From: Actinomycetes bacterium
GTDB taxonomy: Bacteria > Actinomycetota > Actinomycetes > Propionibacteriales > Propionibacteriaceae
Length of the DNA: 64,000 nucleotides
NCBI GenBank assembly: GCA_023393755.1
Contig: JAEXCA010000086.1
Span: forward strand, 3,537 to 67,536
Direction: 5' to 3'
Shown: piece by piece, positions 62,211 through 64,000 of the stretch
Numbering within the stretch: position 1 is the first letter of the stretch
Layout: each line of letters begins with the position of its first letter
Program-made: the position numbers and the translations under genes
The notes under the pieces: model-generated
Databases searched by the model: none
What the model was told of the DNA's origin: nothing
The model's input: the letters and a program-made list of their open reading frames with translations, nothing else

Positions 62211-63947
62211 ATGCGTAGCACGCTGAGACTTGGCGCCCTGGGCGCCGCCGGACTTCTCGTTCTGGGCCTGGCGGCCTGTTCCGCCACTCCCCAGCCGACG
62301 GGTGAGCAGACCCCGGGCGGTCAGAGCTCGGGTGGGCAGAGTTCAGCCCCGCGGGAGAACGTCCAGCTCCGGTTCGCCGCCTACGGCAACAGCATCGATG
62401 ACCCGACCGGCATGGCCAACGACCCGATCAAGAAGGCGATCGAAGAGGCCACCAACCTGACCATCCAGTACGACTCCGGCACCGAGGGCTTCGACGATCG
62501 GATGATCACCGAGCTGGCCACCGGCTCCGGGCCCGATCTGTTCTCCACCTGGGGTGAGAGCGAGAAGATCCAGTCCTGGCTGGCCGACGGCGCGATCCTC
62601 GACATGGCGGCGATCGTCAACGCCGAGCCGGAGCGCTACCCGGTGCTGAAGAGGATGTTCGACTCCCCGGAGTACCAGGCCTACAACGAGCTCTACTCGG
62701 GCGACGCCAGCAAGGCCTACGCCATCTACGCGGTGGGCGCCCTGCCGACGCCGGCCTTCGGCGGTGTGCCGGTGTACAACCAGGCGATCCTCGACGAGCT
62801 CAACGGCGGCAAGGTGCCCGAGACCGTGGACGAGTTCGTCGCCTTCACCACCGCGGTGGGCAAGAGCGGACGTGCCGGCTGGTGGCCCCGCAACGACAAG
62901 CTGACCAACTGGAGCGAGATCGACCGGACGATGGCCCTGCCGCAGGGAACCTCGATCATGCCGCCGGCCGACCAGGCGTGGACCGGCTTCATCCGGACCG
63001 GCGAGGACCAGTGGAAGCTGGTGACCACCTCGGACAAGAGCAAGGAGGTCGTCAAGCAGCTCCGCCAGATGTACTCCGACAACGCGCTCTCCAACGGCGT
63101 GGGCGTCAAGGGCGACTTCGATGACGCCTACGCGGCCTTCGGCCTGGGCGAGCTGGCTTCGGCGAACTTCAACTTCGGTTACGCCCCGCAGTTCCGCGAC
63201 TTCTGGAAGACCGCCTGGCAGCAGGCCCACCCGGACACCGCCAAGGTCGCGGATCTGGCGCCCGGCCGATCGCTGCGCGGCGCTGATGGCACGTACCCGC
63301 AGATCTACCAGACCAGCGGCTGGATGGCTGCCCACTGGTTCATCCCGGCCAGCACGAAGAGCCCGGACCGAGTGCTGGATCTGGTCGAGTTCATCGCCTC
63401 GGCCAAGGGCCAGGATCTGGTCTTCAAGGGCATCGAAGGCCTGACCTACAAGCCGGGTGCCGACGGCACCCCGGAGTACATCGAGGGCGCCTGGGATGCG
63501 ATCAACAAGTCCTACGGCACCTCCGACGGACGCGGCAAGTACGTCTGGTTCGAGTACATGTTCAGCGGCACCTCGTTCATGACCGAGTTGGAGACCAAGC
63601 CCTGGGCCGAGACGGTGAACAACCCGGTCGATTACTCGGCGGCCTGGTCCACCGACCTCGACAATGAGTTGCTCGCCACCGCTCAGGCCCAGCTCGACAC
63701 CTTCACCGACCAGGTGGTCGTCAAGCTGCCCGACTACTACAACCTGATCGTCCTCGGTGAGGAAGCCCAGGCCATGCGCACCCAGATGCGGGAGATCTCC
63801 AACCGCTACCTGGCCGGCATGATCGGCGGCCAGCTGGACATCGACAAGGAATGGCCGAACTACGTCAAGGAGTACGAGGCGGCCGGCGCGTCGAAGTACG
63901 AGGAGTTGCTCAACACGGCCATCCAGACGGCCAAGGGCCTCGGCTGA
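62211..63947 (+). CDS. Extracellular sugar-binding lipoprotein of the ABC importer
   Basis: 578 residues. Lipoprotein signal with lipobox LAAC (C23), a Gly/Ser/Gln-rich linker, then a large family-1 solute-binding fold of the LplA/YtcQ type: VQLRFAAYGNSIDDPTGMA, FSTWGESEKIQSWLADGAILDM, and many exposed Trp/Tyr (GWWPRNDKLTNWSEIDR) fit for stacking on a sugar chain. The large size suits oligosaccharides. Ribosome site GAGAGGAAG. The ATG at 62211 was chosen for the signal peptide. Confidence 0.93.
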   Translation: MRSTLRLGALGAAGLLVLGLAACSATPQPTGEQTPGGQSSGGQSSAPRENVQLRFAAYGNSIDDPTGMANDPIKKAIEEATNLTIQYDSGTEGFDDRMITELATGSGPDLFSTWGESEKIQSWLADGAILDMAAIVNAEPERYPVLKRMFDSPEYQAYNELYSGDASKAYAIYAVGALPTPAFGGVPVYNQAILDELNGGKVPETVDEFVAFTTAVGKSGRAGWWPRNDKLTNWSEIDRTMALPQGTSIMPPADQAWTGFIRTGEDQWKLVTTSDKSKEVVKQLRQMYSDNALSNGVGVKGDFDDAYAAFGLGELASANFNFGYAPQFRDFWKTAWQQAHPDTAKVADLAPGRSLRGADGTYPQIYQTSGWMAAHWFIPASTKSPDRVLDLVEFIASAKGQDLVFKGIEGLTYKPGADGTPEYIEGAWDAINKSYGTSDGRGKYVWFEYMFSGTSFMTELETKPWAETVNNPVDYSAAWSTDLDNELLATAQAQLDTFTDQVVVKLPDYYNLIVLGEEAQAMRTQMREISNRYLAGMIGGQLDIDKEWPNYVKEYEAAGASKYEELLNTAIQTAKGLG

Positions 63948-63971
63948 CGACTCCATTGCAGTGACCGCGGC

Positions 63972-64000
63972 GTCGCAGGGAGGCAGCCCCTCCCTGCGAC
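63972..64000 (+). terminator. Terminator-like hairpin at the right edge
   Basis: A perfect 12-base stem, 63972-63983 with 63989-64000, and a 5-base loop, 24 bases after the binding-protein gene. The possible T-run lies beyond the window. Confidence 0.7.

Overview
The window is a continuous, gene-dense stretch of a high-GC actinobacterial chromosome. The signs are strong G/C bias at third codon positions, a mycothiol S-conjugate amidase, PIN-PhoH and DUF4307 proteins, L-lysine 6-transaminase next to an Lrp regulator, a LexA box of the actinobacterial type, and many genes whose start codon lies 6-8 bases after a TANNNT -10 box (leaderless mRNAs). Gene content resembles Propionibacteriaceae, but I cannot fix the genus. 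No tRNA, rRNA, CRISPR array or insertion sequence was found.

Layout. 1-2.6 kb: end of an unknown gene, a VanZ-like membrane protein and a divergent OmpR-type two-component pair. 2.6-11.4 kb: a conserved block in the order of M. tuberculosis Rv1080c-Rv1086 plus Rv1095 (greA, DUF4307, mca, small membrane protein, thioredoxin-domain protein, hemolysin III, cis-prenyltransferase, phoH2), with a VOC protein inserted. 11.5-14.7 kb: lat, an unknown polytopic membrane protein and lrp. 14.7-21.3 kb: methyltransferase-like protein, acetyltransferase, DUF4287 protein, a frameshifted AraC regulator, acetyl-CoA synthetase and a coiled-coil protein carrying an inserted repeat. 21.3-33.4 kb: MFS pump, xseBA, ispH, ilvA, rmuC, an M18 aminopeptidase, a HAD-DUF952 fusion, ychF and a vapBC-type toxin-antitoxin pair. 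33.4-39.2 kb: Nudix, GNAT, isochorismatase-like and YdcF-like proteins, then a frameshifted VanY-like carboxypeptidase with a VanRS-like pair. 39.3-50.8 kb: an SOS-controlled DUF222/HNH gene, a pullulanase with an in-frame 81-bp tandem insertion, a YpfJ-type protease, transketolase, a DMT permease, a VanW protein and a beta-helix carbohydrate-binding protein. 50.9-64 kb: alanine dehydrogenase and an amino-sugar locus.

The 50.9-64 kb locus is the most coherent system. A DeoR regulator, SIS deaminase/isomerase, ROK kinase, class II aldolase and NagA-type deacetylase form an Aga-like route for GalNAc/GlcNAc-type sugars. They sit beside a Gfo/Idh protein, a cytoplasmic Asp-box (sialidase-fold) protein and an ABC importer of the LplB/YtcP/solute-binding type that lacks its own ATPase. 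The picture is import of an amino-sugar glycan, intracellular cleavage, then deacetylation, deamination and aldol cleavage, with alanine dehydrogenase handling pyruvate/ammonia. Tandem and palindromic operator-like repeats lie at its promoters.

The intergenic spaces carry an unusual number of long hairpins and dispersed short repeats. Two of these repeat types sit inside coding sequences without breaking the frame.
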